NCBI GenBank assembly: GCA_934256595.1 | Contig: CAKQOW010000002.1 | Span: 1 to 64,000, forward strand | Reading direction: 5' to 3' | Origin: an uncultured Clostridia bacterium | GTDB lineage: Bacteria; Bacillota; Clostridia; Peptostreptococcales; Anaerovoracaceae | DNA length: 64,000 bases | Part shown: one piece after another, positions 24,966 to 34,310 of the stretch | Layout of the letters: each line of letters opens with the position of its first letter | Position numbering within the stretch: the stretch's first letter is position 1 | Made by a program: the position numbers and the translations under genes | The notes under the pieces: model-generated | Database searches by the model: none | What the model was told of the DNA's origin: nothing | What the model saw: only the letters and a program-made list of their open reading frames with translations

Positions 24966-26624
24966 TTATTTACTTAAAGGTATGCTTACTCTGATTTCTG
25001 TACCGTTTCTCGGCTCGCTCTTCATACTTACCATACCGTTATGATATGAAACTGCGTGTTTTACTATGGAAAGACCAAGACCTGTACCTCCGGATTCTTT
25101 GGAATGACTTTTGTCCACCCTGTAAAATCTTTCAAACACTCTCTGCTGCTGATCCTGCGGAATACCTATTCCGCTGTCCCTGACGGTTATATAGGCATTT
25201 TTCTCATCAGCACTTATATCTATATCCGTAATACCGCCCTCATTATTGTATTTAACCGCATTGTCGCACAGATTGTATATTATCTCATAAAGCAGACGTT
25301 TCACACCGTCTACGCATACATGCTCGCCCATAAGCTTCATATTGATATTCTTTGCCTCGCATGCTCCCTCAAGCACACTCTTAACCTCATCTGCAAGCTC
25401 GAAAAGGTCAACCTGCTCACTTGGCATCTGTCTGCCCTCATCAAGCTGTGAAAGCCTTAATATATCTTCTATAAGGGTTACAAGTCTTGAGGCTTCCTTT
25501 CCTATATGTCCTATAAATCTAGGCATATCCTCAGGCTTTACCATACCGTTTTCGATAAGCTCTGCGCTGCCTATGATGCCCTGAAGCGGTGTTTTTAATT
25601 CGTGGGATACATTTGCGGTAAATTCCCTGCGGTTTCTCTGAGCATTCTGCTGCTCTGTAATATCAAATGCCAGAAGCACAGCTCCCACTGTTTCTCCGCC
25701 TGACTCTATCCTGCTTATATCCACCTGATATTCCCTGCTGCCGTACTGGGCATAAATCTCGCTGTGTCCTTCCTCGAAAGCGCTCTGAATTGCATTATTG
25801 ATATTGCGGCTTCTTTCTATACTGAGAAAGCTCTGACCTATGCAGTCGCTGTCGGTTTCAAGGATATTCTGCGCAGCCTCGTTTATGCTTAATACATTTC
25901 CCTTATTATCAAGAAGTATCAGCCCCTCTTTCATACTTTCGGTAATCTGAGTAAACTCATCTGTCCTCTGCTTCAGATATCTCATCTGCATTTCAATTTC
26001 TTTGTGTTGCTGATTTATTCTGTTAAGCAGCGGTGAAAGCTCCTCATATGTATCGTTTTCGAGAGGTCTGTCAAGGTCAATGCTGTTCATAGGCTCAACT
26101 ATGCGCTTTGAAATCCTGCGGGCAAGTATTCCCGAAAGTACCAGCGCAGCTATAAGGACTACAAGTATAGGCTGAAGCATTCCGAGAACCAGAAGTCCCG
26201 CAGTCGCATAGGTGGTTGAAACTCTAAGCACGCTGCCGTCATCAAGAAGCCTTGCATAGTATGAGGTCTTTTCCATAAGGGTGTCTGAATATCTGCTGCT
26301 GCTTCCCTCGCCCTCTGCCAGAGCCTGCTTTACCTCCTGACGGTCCGCGTGATTTTCCATGCTGTCCGCTCCCGCCTGGGTGTCATAGATTACCTTGCCG
26401 TCTGCCTGTATCCATGTGATACGGTATCTTTCGGAGTCTATGTTTTTGAGATAATCCGTACCGTAAAGCTCCACTGCCGATGCCGCTATATCAAGCTCAT
26501 CCGCCAGTTTATCCTTTTGTATATTGCTGAAATACTCATACAGGCAGCCCATAATAATTACAATGCTTGCCAGAAGCACCGTACCTGCAACAATGAGTAT
26601 TGATTTGAAAATTTTCTTTGTCAT
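24966..26624 (-). CDS. phoR: Phosphate-sensing histidine kinase PhoR
   Basis: 552 residues: membrane helix (about 8-30), extracytoplasmic sensor (about 31-140), second helix (about 143-165), HAMP-like linker, PAS domain (about 220-330: ESMKEGLILLDNKGNVLSINEAA), then HisKA with phospho-acceptor VSHELKTPLQG and an ATPase domain (DNAVKYNNEGG, DSGIGIP, GGTGLGLSIVK). It phosphorylates PhoP when phosphate is scarce, with PstSCAB-PhoU reporting uptake. It overlaps phoP by 4 bases. Confidence 0.93.
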   Translation of the reverse strand: MTKKIFKSILIVAGTVLLASIVIIMGCLYEYFSNIQKDKLADELDIAASAVELYGTDYLKNIDSERYRITWIQADGKVIYDTQAGADSMENHADRQEVKQALAEGEGSSSRYSDTLMEKTSYYARLLDDGSVLRVSTTYATAGLLVLGMLQPILVVLIAALVLSGILARRISKRIVEPMNSIDLDRPLENDTYEELSPLLNRINQQHKEIEMQMRYLKQRTDEFTQITESMKEGLILLDNKGNVLSINEAAQNILETDSDCIGQSFLSIERSRNINNAIQSAFEEGHSEIYAQYGSREYQVDISRIESGGETVGAVLLAFDITEQQNAQRNRREFTANVSHELKTPLQGIIGSAELIENGMVKPEDMPRFIGHIGKEASRLVTLIEDILRLSQLDEGRQMPSEQVDLFELADEVKSVLEGACEAKNINMKLMGEHVCVDGVKRLLYEIIYNLCDNAVKYNNEGGITDIDISADEKNAYITVRDSGIGIPQDQQQRVFERFYRVDKSHSKESGGTGLGLSIVKHAVSYHNGMVSMKSEPRNGTEIRVSIPLSK

Positions 26625-27295
26625 AATGCAGCCTCCAATCTGTATCCTACATTACGGACTGTTTTAATCATGCTGCCGCAGCTTCCCAGCTTGCGGCGAA
26701 GCGTCCTTATATGCATATCCACAGTTCTTGTTTCTCCGCAGTAATCCATACCCCATACTTCATTAAAAAGCTGATCTCTTGTAAACGCCATACCCTGGTG
26801 TGAAAGAAACAGCCTCAGAAGCTCAAATTCCTTGTAGGTGAGAGTTATTCTCTCTCCTGCTGCGGACACCGTATGCTCATCAAGATTCATAACAACATCT
26901 CCGACCTTTAAAAGCTGTGCTTCCGGTTTAGGTCTGCATCTTCTGAGCACCGCCTTGATGCACGACACGAACTCCATAACTCCAAAGGGCTTGGTAAGGT
27001 AATAGTCCGCTCCTAAATCAAGTCCCTGTATCTTGTCATATTCCTCGCCCTTTGCAGTAGCCATAACAACCGGTATGTCACAAAGCTCAGGTGAGGCTTT
27101 AAGCTGACGCAGAAGCTGTATGCCGTCTGTTCCCGGAAGCATTATATCAAGCACTATAAGCTCGGGTTTTTCGTGCCTGAGAGCTTCACAAAAGGACGCG
27201 GAATCCTCAAACCCTCTCGCCTCAAAGCCGGTGGATTTAAGCGCATATATCTCTATATCTCTTATGCTCGCATCATCTTCCACACACCAGATCAT
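26621..27295 (-). CDS. phoP: Phosphate-regulon response regulator PhoP/PhoB
   Basis: 224 residues from the ATG at 27295 (MIWCVEDDASIRDIEIY), chosen for its RBS AAGGAGGT; the longer frame runs into phoU. Receiver domain with acidic pocket EDD (6-8), phospho-acceptor Asp50 (VLDIMLPG) and Lys in TKPF, then an OmpR-type winged helix (LTYKEFELLRLFLSHQGM, GETRTVDMHIRTLRRKLG). Probable targets include the direct repeats ahead of pstS. It starts 2 bases after phoU. Confidence 0.93.
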   Translation of the reverse strand: MIWCVEDDASIRDIEIYALKSTGFEARGFEDSASFCEALRHEKPELIVLDIMLPGTDGIQLLRQLKASPELCDIPVVMATAKGEEYDKIQGLDLGADYYLTKPFGVMEFVSCIKAVLRRCRPKPEAQLLKVGDVVMNLDEHTVSAAGERITLTYKEFELLRLFLSHQGMAFTRDQLFNEVWGMDYCGETRTVDMHIRTLRRKLGSCGSMIKTVRNVGYRLEAAL

Positions 27296-27297
27296 AT

Positions 27298-27942
27298 CTA
27301 TACCTCCTTGTGCTCTCCTGTCACAGAGAAAATCACCCATTCGGCAATGTTTACAGCATGATCTCCTATTCGCTCAAAATATTTGGCTATAATCAGTATG
27401 TCTATTGCAAATTCACCGTTGTCCGGATCATTTGCTATACTTGCTATGAGCTTTTGCTTTATCTGATCAAAATAGCTGTCTACAATGTCGTCGTCCTCTA
27501 TAACTTTTTTTGCTATAATTATATCATTTTTTACGAAAGCATCAACGCTTTCCGTTACCATTTTTATTGTCGCATCAGCCATCTCCTGAAGAAGTCTGCT
27601 GTTTCCCGCAGGATGCACTTCAATTGAGCATATGATTTCGGCTATATCCTCTGCCTGATCTCCTATACGCTCCATATCGGTAATCATTTTAAGAGCTGCC
27701 GATATCTGTCTTAAATCCCTTGCAACCGGCTGCTGCTGTAATAAAAGCTTAAGGCACAGTGACTCAATAGTGCGTTCCTTTCTGTCTATTTCCGAATCAA
27801 GAGGCGCAACCTTTGACGCAAGCTGTTTATCGTTAGCAAGAAGTGACTCTGAAGCCACCGAAATAGCCTCTTCACACAGCGCACCCATTTCAATAAGCTC
27901 TCTGTTAAGCTGCATAAGCTGCTCGTCAAATCTGTTTCTCAT
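27298..27942 (-). CDS. phoU: Phosphate transport regulator PhoU
   Basis: 214 residues, all-alpha, made of two PhoU three-helix repeats with the metal-binding signatures EIDRKERTIESLCLKLLL and RIGDQAEDIAE in the first, and DIVDSYFDQIKQKL and RIGDHAVNIAEWVIF in the second. It links the Pst transporter to PhoR and restrains phosphate uptake. Overlaps pstB by one base. Confidence 0.95.
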   Translation of the reverse strand: MRNRFDEQLMQLNRELIEMGALCEEAISVASESLLANDKQLASKVAPLDSEIDRKERTIESLCLKLLLQQQPVARDLRQISAALKMITDMERIGDQAEDIAEIICSIEVHPAGNSRLLQEMADATIKMVTESVDAFVKNDIIIAKKVIEDDDIVDSYFDQIKQKLIASIANDPDNGEFAIDILIIAKYFERIGDHAVNIAEWVIFSVTGEHKEV

Positions 27943-28697
27943 TATCCGAACCTCCCTGTAATATAGTCTTCTGTTCTTTTATCCTCAGGCTGTGAAAACA
28001 GCTTGTCCGTACTGTCACATTCAATAAGCTCACCCAGCAGGAAGAAAGCTGTCCTGTCTGAAATACGCACTGCCTGCTGCATATTATGTGTAACCATTAC
28101 AATAGTGTATTTTTCCTTGAGCTGTATGCACAGATCCTCAATTTTTGAGGTAGATATAGGGTCAAGGGCGCTTGTAGGCTCATCCATAAGAATTATTTCA
28201 GGCTCTACAGCAAGCGCTCTTGCTATGCACAGTCTCTGCTGCTGTCCGCCGGAAAGTCCCAGCGCGTTTTTTTTGAGTCTGTCAGATACCTCGTCCCATA
28301 TAGCCGCATCTCTTAATGAGCGCTCAACAATATCGTCAAGCTTTGCCTTGTTTTTAATTCCGTGTGTGCGGGGACCATAGGCTATATTATCATAAATACT
28401 CATCGGAAACGGATTAGGTTTCTGAAACACCATTCCGATTTCTCTTCTAAGCTCGTTTACATCAACCGACGGATCGAATATGTTGCTTCCCTTATATCTG
28501 ATTTCTCCTGTGATTTTCACATCGGGGATTAAATCATTCATACGGTTGAGTGTTTTTATAAATGTTGATTTGCCGCAGCCTGACGGTCCGATAAGAGCCG
28601 TAATGCTTTTGGGCGGAATATCTATATTTATGTCTGTCAGCGCCTTATGGCTTCCGTACCACAGGCACAGATCCTTTACGGTAATGATATTATCCAT
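27942..28697 (-). CDS. pstB: Phosphate ABC importer ATPase PstB
   Basis: 251 residues; Walker A GPSGCGKST, Q-loop GMVFQKPNPFPMSIYDNIAYG (a PstB hallmark), signature LSGGQQQRL, Walker B ILMDEPTSALDP and switch His in VTHNMQQA. Powers high-affinity phosphate uptake through PstC/PstA. Confidence 0.97.
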   Translation of the reverse strand: MDNIITVKDLCLWYGSHKALTDINIDIPPKSITALIGPSGCGKSTFIKTLNRMNDLIPDVKITGEIRYKGSNIFDPSVDVNELRREIGMVFQKPNPFPMSIYDNIAYGPRTHGIKNKAKLDDIVERSLRDAAIWDEVSDRLKKNALGLSGGQQQRLCIARALAVEPEIILMDEPTSALDPISTSKIEDLCIQLKEKYTIVMVTHNMQQAVRISDRTAFFLLGELIECDSTDKLFSQPEDKRTEDYITGRFG

Positions 28698-28751
28698 ACG
28701 CTCCTCCTTATAATTTATATCTATATATGTGTAACTGAAAATTCTATTATG

Positions 28752-29615
28752 TTAAATGCTTTTTTTCTTCCTGAAGTGTCTGCCGACAAGGTCTGCCACC
28801 AGATTTATGATAAGGGTAAGTATCATAAGTATTGCCGCTATTGCAAAGGCAACTCCGAACTCGCCCTGCTCCTTGGCATATACATATAAGGCAACCGTAA
28901 GAGTCGCTCCTGCGCTGCCAAGACCCTCAAAGATACCGTACAGTGCGTGCGCAAATCCTGCGGTAAACAGAAGCGCGGCGGACTCTCCTAGTATTCTTCC
29001 CACTGAAAGTATGCAGCCGGTCACAACACCGTCGATACAGCCGGGAAGCACTACCGTACGGATTACACGCCATTTGCCTGCGCCAAGTCCGAATGCTCCC
29101 TCTCTGTAGCTTTGCGGAACTGTCTTGAGGCTTTCCTGAGTTGTACGCATTACCGTAGGCAGATTCATTATAACGAGGGTGAGCGCTCCTGCCATCAGCG
29201 ATGTCTGCATATTGAGGAACTGACAGAAAAACAGCATACCTACAAGACCGTATATTATTGACGGTATTCCCGACAGTGTTTCTGCGGCATATTCTATTGC
29301 CGAAACCAGTTTTTTGCTGCCTGCGTATTCTGTCAGATAAATTGCGGCCCCCACACCAAGAGGAAGCACAATCACCAGAGTTGCAAGGACAATATATATT
29401 GTGTTTAATATGTCAGGCAGAATACCTATTCTCTCCGAAAGGTAGCTCGGTTCTGTCGAAAGCAGCTCCCACGAAATATTAGGAATGCCCTTAACAAACA
29501 CATATACTATAAGAAACAGTACCAGCGCTGCCGTAAGCGTCGCTGCTATGCCCATAAGGGCTTTCATTGTACCTATATATATTTTTCTTTTTTGCGATAT
29601 ATTTTTGTCTGACAT
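28752..29615 (-). CDS. pstA: Phosphate ABC importer permease PstA
   Basis: 287 residues, six membrane helices, BPD_transp_1 fold. Contains LPLGVGAAIYLTEYAG, LSGIPSIIYGLVGMLFF and the coupling helix region SLKTVPQSYREGAFGLGAGKWRVI. Forms the membrane channel with PstC. RBS-preceded; 54 bases separate it from pstB. Confidence 0.95.
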   Translation of the reverse strand: MSDKNISQKRKIYIGTMKALMGIAATLTAALVLFLIVYVFVKGIPNISWELLSTEPSYLSERIGILPDILNTIYIVLATLVIVLPLGVGAAIYLTEYAGSKKLVSAIEYAAETLSGIPSIIYGLVGMLFFCQFLNMQTSLMAGALTLVIMNLPTVMRTTQESLKTVPQSYREGAFGLGAGKWRVIRTVVLPGCIDGVVTGCILSVGRILGESAALLFTAGFAHALYGIFEGLGSAGATLTVALYVYAKEQGEFGVAFAIAAILMILTLIINLVADLVGRHFRKKKSI

Positions 29616-29617
29616 AA

Positions 29618-30487
29618 TCAGCCCTCCTTATCTCTTTTGAGAAAGTAGTTAAGTGTTGCATTTATAAGCATTATAAACAGGAAGAGCACAAGTGCTATTG
29701 AAAACAGAGCCTGTCTCTGAAGTCCTGCCGAATATGACATTTCACTTGCCACTGCTGTTGTAAGAAATCTTACGCTTTCAAACAGTCCCGGCATATTGGG
29801 AGCATTTCCCGACACCATCATTACTGCCATTGCCTCGCCTATGGCTCTGCCGACTCCAAGCACCACCGCTGCAGCTATGCCGCTTTTGGCAGCGGGCACG
29901 GAAACCTTGAAATAGGTTTCTACAGGTGTTGCTCCAAGGGCAAGTGAAGCGTCCTCGTATTCCTTTGGAACTGCTTCAAGCGCTGACATTGAAACCTTGA
30001 TAATTGACGGCAGTATCATAATTGCAAGAACGATTATTGCTGCCAGAAGACCTGCTCCGTCGGGAATATGGAATACTTTTCTTATTCCCGGCACAAGCAC
30101 CAGCATACCTACAAGACCGTATACTACAGACGGTATTCCCGCCAGCAGGCTTACCGCCGACTCTATTACCGCCTTTACCTTTGCAGGCGCTATTTTGGCA
30201 AGGTATACTGATGTGAGGAATCCTATAGGAACTCCTACCAGTATCGCTCCCGCTGTACCGTATATGCTTGTCAGTATAAACGGCAGTATTCCGTATGACG
30301 GCTCTGCTGCGGTAGATGCCCACGTCTTTCCAAACAGAAAATCTATAATCCCTATTTTACCGACAGCAGGTATTCCCGAAATTATCAGATATACTGATAT
30401 AAGCAGTACAAAACCTACGGTTATAAGGCCCAGGATAAGAAAAATTCCATGTATAATATTTTCAAATAAACGTTTCCTGTTATTCAT
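29618..30487 (-). CDS. pstC: Phosphate ABC importer permease PstC
   Basis: 289 residues, six membrane helices. Motifs: SYGILPFILTSIYGTAGAILVG, LLAGIPSVVYGLVGMLVLV, and coupling region MSALEAVPKEYEDASLALGATPVET. Two bases separate it from pstA, consistent with one translationally linked unit. Confidence 0.95.
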   Translation of the reverse strand: MNNRKRLFENIIHGIFLILGLITVGFVLLISVYLIISGIPAVGKIGIIDFLFGKTWASTAAEPSYGILPFILTSIYGTAGAILVGVPIGFLTSVYLAKIAPAKVKAVIESAVSLLAGIPSVVYGLVGMLVLVPGIRKVFHIPDGAGLLAAIIVLAIMILPSIIKVSMSALEAVPKEYEDASLALGATPVETYFKVSVPAAKSGIAAAVVLGVGRAIGEAMAVMMVSGNAPNMPGLFESVRFLTTAVASEMSYSAGLQRQALFSIALVLFLFIMLINATLNYFLKRDKEG

Positions 30488-30546
30488 ATCGTTTCCCTCT
30501 CAATGGCAAAATTGACGGCTTTGTGCAAGCCGTCTGCTTTGCTTTG

Positions 30547-31362
30547 TTACTGCGGTACAACTGCGCCGGCCTGTTCAATTATGTCTGCTGCGTCAGGTGA
30601 TGTAACGAAGTCGAAGAACTTCTGCGCTGTTTCTGATAAGTCTGTTCCTTCTTTTGTTACCAGTACGAAAGGTCTCTGTACAACATAGCTTCCGTCTTTA
30701 ACTGTAGCTTCTGTAGGTTCTACTCCGTCTACTGCAACTGCCTTAACGCTGTCCTGAAGTGCTGCCAGTGAAGCATATCCTATTGCGTCAGGGTTCTGTC
30801 CTACTGTAGTGATTACATCGCCTGTTGATGTAAGTTCCTGATTGTATTTGCATTTGTCTTCTGTTCCTGTGATGCTTTCAAAGCCGTCTCTTGTGCCGCT
30901 TCCTGCTTCACGACCGATAAGTACGATTTCTGCATCATTTCCGCCAACTTCTTTCCAGTTAGTGATTTCGCCTGTGTAAATCTTAGCGATGTCATCAGTT
31001 GAAAGGTCTGTAACAGGGTTGTCAGGATTTACAACTACTGCGATACCGTCAATAGCAAGAATTGTTTCCTTAAGTCCGCTTGCTTTTTCTTCATCTGTAA
31101 GGCTTCTGCTTGAAAGTCCTATGTCGCAGCGTCCTTCTGAAACTGCTGTGATACCTGAGCCTGAGCCTGTAGGGTTATATGTAAATGTTACTCCGTCGTT
31201 TGCGTCCATAAAGGATTCTCCCAAAGCTCCGATTACCTTTTCCATTGATGTTGAACCGTCTGTTGAAACTGTTCCTCCTGCGCTTTCACTGTTATTTCCG
31301 CAGCCTGTGAAAATTGCTGCTGCAAGTGCGATTACAAGTGCAATGCTTAAAATCTTCTTCAT
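30547..31362 (-). CDS. pstS: Phosphate-binding lipoprotein PstS
   Basis: 271 residues with a lipoprotein signal peptide (lipobox FTGC, Cys21) and the phosphate-binding fold: STDGSTSMEKVIGAL (P-loop-like phosphate contact), TYNPTGSGSGITAVSEGRCDIGLSSRSL and REAGSGTRDGFESITG. First gene of the pst operon, downstream of repeated ATTTTACAT motifs; captures phosphate outside the cell for PstCAB. Confidence 0.95.
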   Translation of the reverse strand: MKKILSIALVIALAAAIFTGCGNNSESAGGTVSTDGSTSMEKVIGALGESFMDANDGVTFTYNPTGSGSGITAVSEGRCDIGLSSRSLTDEEKASGLKETILAIDGIAVVVNPDNPVTDLSTDDIAKIYTGEITNWKEVGGNDAEIVLIGREAGSGTRDGFESITGTEDKCKYNQELTSTGDVITTVGQNPDAIGYASLAALQDSVKAVAVDGVEPTEATVKDGSYVVQRPFVLVTKEGTDLSETAQKFFDFVTSPDAADIIEQAGAVVPQ

Positions 31363-31432
31363 AATAAACTCTCCTTTCAGTTACTTTGTTTTTTATCTCT
31401 TTTCATCTTACAGTTATTATGATAAACAGTTA

Positions 31433-31464
31433 ATGTAAAATGAAAAAGAAACCTTATGTAAAAT
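31433..31464 (-). promoter_or_regulatory. Pho-box-like direct repeats upstream of pstS
   Basis: Two identical 9-mers, ATTTTACAT on the minus strand (31456-31464 and 31433-31441), start 23 bases apart in the pstS upstream region. The TTTACA cores resemble PhoP-box half sites. The -35/-10 pair is not clear. Confidence 0.45.
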
Positions 31465-31485
31465 GTATGTCAAATTTCAAAAATA

Positions 31486-31527
31486 CAAAAAAGGCCCTGA
31501 CCGGTGTTTCCCACACCGGCAGAGCCC
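31486..31527 (-). terminator. Terminator after sigF
   Basis: Stem of two segments (6 bp CCGGTG/CACCGG plus 7 bp, one bulge; 31493-31526) followed by TTTTTT on the minus strand. Separates spoIIA from the phosphate regulon. Confidence 0.85.
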
Positions 31528-31538
31528 TGCTGTCACTG

Positions 31539-32279
31539 CTATATTACCTGCTCATTAAATTCCTCTCTCATCTTTGCCAGCACCCGTTTTTCTATTCTGG
31601 ATACCTGCACCTGTGACACCCCGATGGCCTTTGCCGTCTGGTCCTGTGTCATATCTTTGAAATACCTTAAAACAATTACCTGCCTTTCTCTAAGGGGCAG
31701 GCTGCCTATTATACCCTTGAGCTGAATAATATCTATATTCTTTTCTTCCTCGTGCGCATAGGCCTCGCATATATCCTCCGGCCTGTTTTCATTGTCGAGG
31801 CTCTCTATGTTTACAAGCGCCTCCTCCGCCTCCTGCATCTGCAGAATATATTCACAGCTTGTACCCATGCGCTCCGCAAGCTCCGTGATTTTGGGGGATC
31901 TGCCTCTGCTTCTGTAAAAGGCCTCCTCCTCAAGCTTCATTTTGCGTATGTCCTGTTTAATCTGTCTTGACACCTTGATACGTCCGTCATCTCTTATGTA
32001 TTTCCTGATTTCACCCATAATCATCGGGACAGCATAGGTTGAAAACATTACATCAAAATCCGTATTAAATCTTTCCACAGCCTTTATAAGACCTATGAAG
32101 CCTATCTGTACAAGATCATCAGCCTCATAGCCCATCGCCGCAAATTTAAAGGCCGCTTTTCTTACGAGTCCTGTATTGTCAAGTATTATCTGCTCCTTTG
32201 CCTGTTCGTTTCCTTTCTGTGCTTCTTCTATTAGCGCGTATATGTCCTCTTTAGCTCTGGGTATGTACTTATCGCCCAA
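31539..32279 (-). CDS. sigF: Early forespore sigma factor SigF
   Basis: 246 residues; region 2 DNTGLVRKAAFKFAAMGYEADDLVQIGFIGLIKAVERF with FSTYAVPMIMGEIRKYIRDD, and region 4 DQTAKAIGVSQVQVSRIEKRVLAKM. The gene position after spoIIAA-spoIIAB identifies it as SigF rather than SigG. Held inactive by SpoIIAB until septation. Its start overlaps spoIIAB by 11 bases and a terminator follows. Confidence 0.96.
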   Translation of the reverse strand: MGDKYIPRAKEDIYALIEEAQKGNEQAKEQIILDNTGLVRKAAFKFAAMGYEADDLVQIGFIGLIKAVERFNTDFDVMFSTYAVPMIMGEIRKYIRDDGRIKVSRQIKQDIRKMKLEEEAFYRSRGRSPKITELAERMGTSCEYILQMQEAEEALVNIESLDNENRPEDICEAYAHEEEKNIDIIQLKGIIGSLPLRERQVIVLRYFKDMTQDQTAKAIGVSQVQVSRIEKRVLAKMREEFNEQVI

Positions 32280-32712
32280 CAGAGTATGTCAGGCTCTTGG
32301 TCATAGTTACTTCTGTTCCCTCACCGGGCTGCGAGACAACCTCAATGCTGTCCATAAAGCTTTCCATAACCGTAAAGCCCATACCTGACCTTTCTTCAAA
32401 ATCTCCGGTTGTAAACAGCGGCCGTCTGGCTTCCTCTATGTTTTCAATGCCTCTGCCCTTATCTGCAACCTTTATGTACAGTTTTCTGTCATAAGATATT
32501 TTACATTCAAGAGTTATTATGCCTTTGGAATCTTCTTCATAGCCGTGCACTATGCAGTTGGTAACAGCCTCGGAGACTGCCGTTTTTATCTCGGCAAGCT
32601 CCTCCATTTCCGGATCCAGATACAGTATAAAGGCTGCAACTGCATTTCTTGCCAGCATTTCATTTACAGGTACGGATCTGAAACTTATTTCCATTTCGTT
32701 TTCATAATTCAT
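32269..32712 (-). CDS. spoIIAB: Anti-sigma-F factor / serine kinase SpoIIAB
   Basis: 147 residues, GHKL ATPase fold: VSEAVTNCIVHGYE (N-box), VADKGRGIENIEEARRPLFTT (G1 box) and ERSGMGFTVMESFMD (G2 box). It binds SigF and phosphorylates SpoIIAA, keeping SigF off in the predivisional cell. Overlaps spoIIAA by 4 bases. Confidence 0.96.
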   Translation of the reverse strand: MNYENEMEISFRSVPVNEMLARNAVAAFILYLDPEMEELAEIKTAVSEAVTNCIVHGYEEDSKGIITLECKISYDRKLYIKVADKGRGIENIEEARRPLFTTGDFEERSGMGFTVMESFMDSIEVVSQPGEGTEVTMTKSLTYSVGR

Positions 32713-33026
32713 ATCACACCCTCCACTCTCTGTATAATTTTAAAAATGCCTGCCATATCAAGCAGTTTTCTCATATATTCGCTTTCACCCGTTATATATA
32801 CTCTGCCGCCCTTTTCGCTTGCTCTGTTGTATCTGCCGAGTATGACTCCTATGCCGGAGCTGTCCATAAACTCAACTCTGTTCATATCAAATACAATATC
32901 TCTGCAGCAGCTTTCCTCGTAGGCATCATCTATCTGTTTTCTTACTGCCGCCGCGCTGTGGTGATCTATCTCTCCTGTCGGTGCTGCAATAAGGGTGTTT
33001 TCGTTCACCGTAATTTTTACTTCCAT
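32709..33026 (-). CDS. spoIIAA: Anti-anti-sigma factor SpoIIAA
   Basis: 105 residues, STAS fold. The phosphorylation site is in MDSSGIGVILGRY, with Ser57 the probable target (equivalent of B. subtilis Ser58). Dephosphorylated SpoIIAA releases SigF from SpoIIAB. It leads the spoIIA operon; I could not identify a convincing sigma-H promoter in the 90 bases upstream. Confidence 0.95.
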   Translation of the reverse strand: MEVKITVNENTLIAAPTGEIDHHSAAAVRKQIDDAYEESCCRDIVFDMNRVEFMDSSGIGVILGRYNRASEKGGRVYITGESEYMRKLLDMAGIFKIIQRVEGVI

Positions 33027-33116
33027 AAAAAAGCCCCCTTTCCTCTCAATTATATACCCTGAAAAAGAGTATGTCCCTGAAAGAAAAAGGGGTAAATCTT
33101 CTAGTTTTGCCGATTA

Positions 33117-34298
33117 TCAAGGTTTTATGTCGATAATCTCCATTTTTTCAACTGCAGCTTCAACCAGCGCGTCCACATCAAGCTTTGATTCCGATTCCAG
33201 TATTTTTTCAAGCTTAGGCTTGGTTGCCGGGTGCTTAGGTAAGAATACAGTGCAGCAGTCCTCGTAAGGCATAATTGATGTTTCAAATGTGCCTATGTCC
33301 TTGGCTTTCTGAATGATATCCACCTTGTCAAGCGCGATAAGAGGTCTCATTACAGGCATTTTGACTGTCGCGTCGGTAACCACCAGAGCCTCTGCGGTCT
33401 GGCTTGCAACCTGTCCTAAATTCTCGCCGGTTATAAGCATTGTGCAGTCTGATTTCTGCGCAACCTTTTCGGCTATCCTCATCATAAATCTTCTTACGAG
33501 AATTGTAGTTTCCTCCTCAGGACAGTTTTCAACAATCTGCTCTTGTATAGGCAGAAGATTTATTACGTTCATTTTAAATCTGCCGCAGTACTGGGCGATG
33601 ATGCGCGCAAGGTCCTCGACCTTTTCCTGCGCTCTCTGGCTTGTATAAGGATATGAATGAAAATGCACAGCCTCGATAAGCATACCGCGCTTTGCCATCA
33701 TCCATGCCGCTACGGGAGAGTCTATGCCGCCTGAAAGCAGTACCATTCCCTTGCCGTTGGTTCCCAGCGGAAGTCCTCCAAAGCCTGATATCTTCTGCTC
33801 AAATACATAGGATCTGTCTTTGCGAAGATCAACAAACAGAACGCAGTCGGGATTATGCACGTCTACCTTCAGAACCTTGCAGCCCACAAGCACCTTTGCA
33901 CCTATAATTCTGGCAATCTCCGGTGATTTGACAGGGAAGTTCTTGTCTGCTCTCTTGGCGTCAACCTTGAAAGTTTTAATTCCCTTTTTTTCTATGAGGT
34001 CCATCATAAGAGCAACCGCCGCGTCTCCTATTGAGTTAAGCTCCGACTCACATTCGAGAGCGGGACTTATTGAGGCAACGCCAAACACCTTTGAAATCTC
34101 CCCTATAATCATTTCGGGATCGTGTTTTTTGTCGGCTCTGACAAATATAAGACCCTCGTGTCTGTAGGCTTCAACATTATCAAATTTCTTTAACAGCTTT
34201 TTAATTCTGTTTACAAGCATTTTTTCAAAGTACGGCTTGTTCATTCCCTTGAGTGCAACCTCGCCGCATCTTACAATAAATATGTTCTGTTCATTCAT
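33117..34298 (-). CDS. thiI: tRNA 4-thiouridine synthase ThiI
   Basis: 393 residues: N-terminal ferredoxin-like and THUMP domains (GEVALKGMNKPYFEKMLVNRIKK; to about 165), then the ATP-pyrophosphatase domain with PP-loop LLSGGIDSPVAAWMMAKRG. The C-terminal rhodanese domain of E. coli ThiI is absent, as in many Firmicutes. It transfers sulfur to U8 of tRNA and in some organisms to ThiS. The adjacent cysteine desulfurase gene, 12 bases upstream, is the expected sulfur donor (NifZ-like pair). Confidence 0.94.
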   Translation of the reverse strand: MNEQNIFIVRCGEVALKGMNKPYFEKMLVNRIKKLLKKFDNVEAYRHEGLIFVRADKKHDPEMIIGEISKVFGVASISPALECESELNSIGDAAVALMMDLIEKKGIKTFKVDAKRADKNFPVKSPEIARIIGAKVLVGCKVLKVDVHNPDCVLFVDLRKDRSYVFEQKISGFGGLPLGTNGKGMVLLSGGIDSPVAAWMMAKRGMLIEAVHFHSYPYTSQRAQEKVEDLARIIAQYCGRFKMNVINLLPIQEQIVENCPEEETTILVRRFMMRIAEKVAQKSDCTMLITGENLGQVASQTAEALVVTDATVKMPVMRPLIALDKVDIIQKAKDIGTFETSIMPYEDCCTVFLPKHPATKPKLEKILESESKLDVDALVEAAVEKMEIIDIKP

Positions 34299-34310
34299 CT
34301 TGTACTTCTC

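Noticed and set aside
33027..33116. Sigma-H promoter of spoIIA
   Set aside because: Expected biologically, but no convincing AGGAATT/GAAT pair could be located, so it is not listed.
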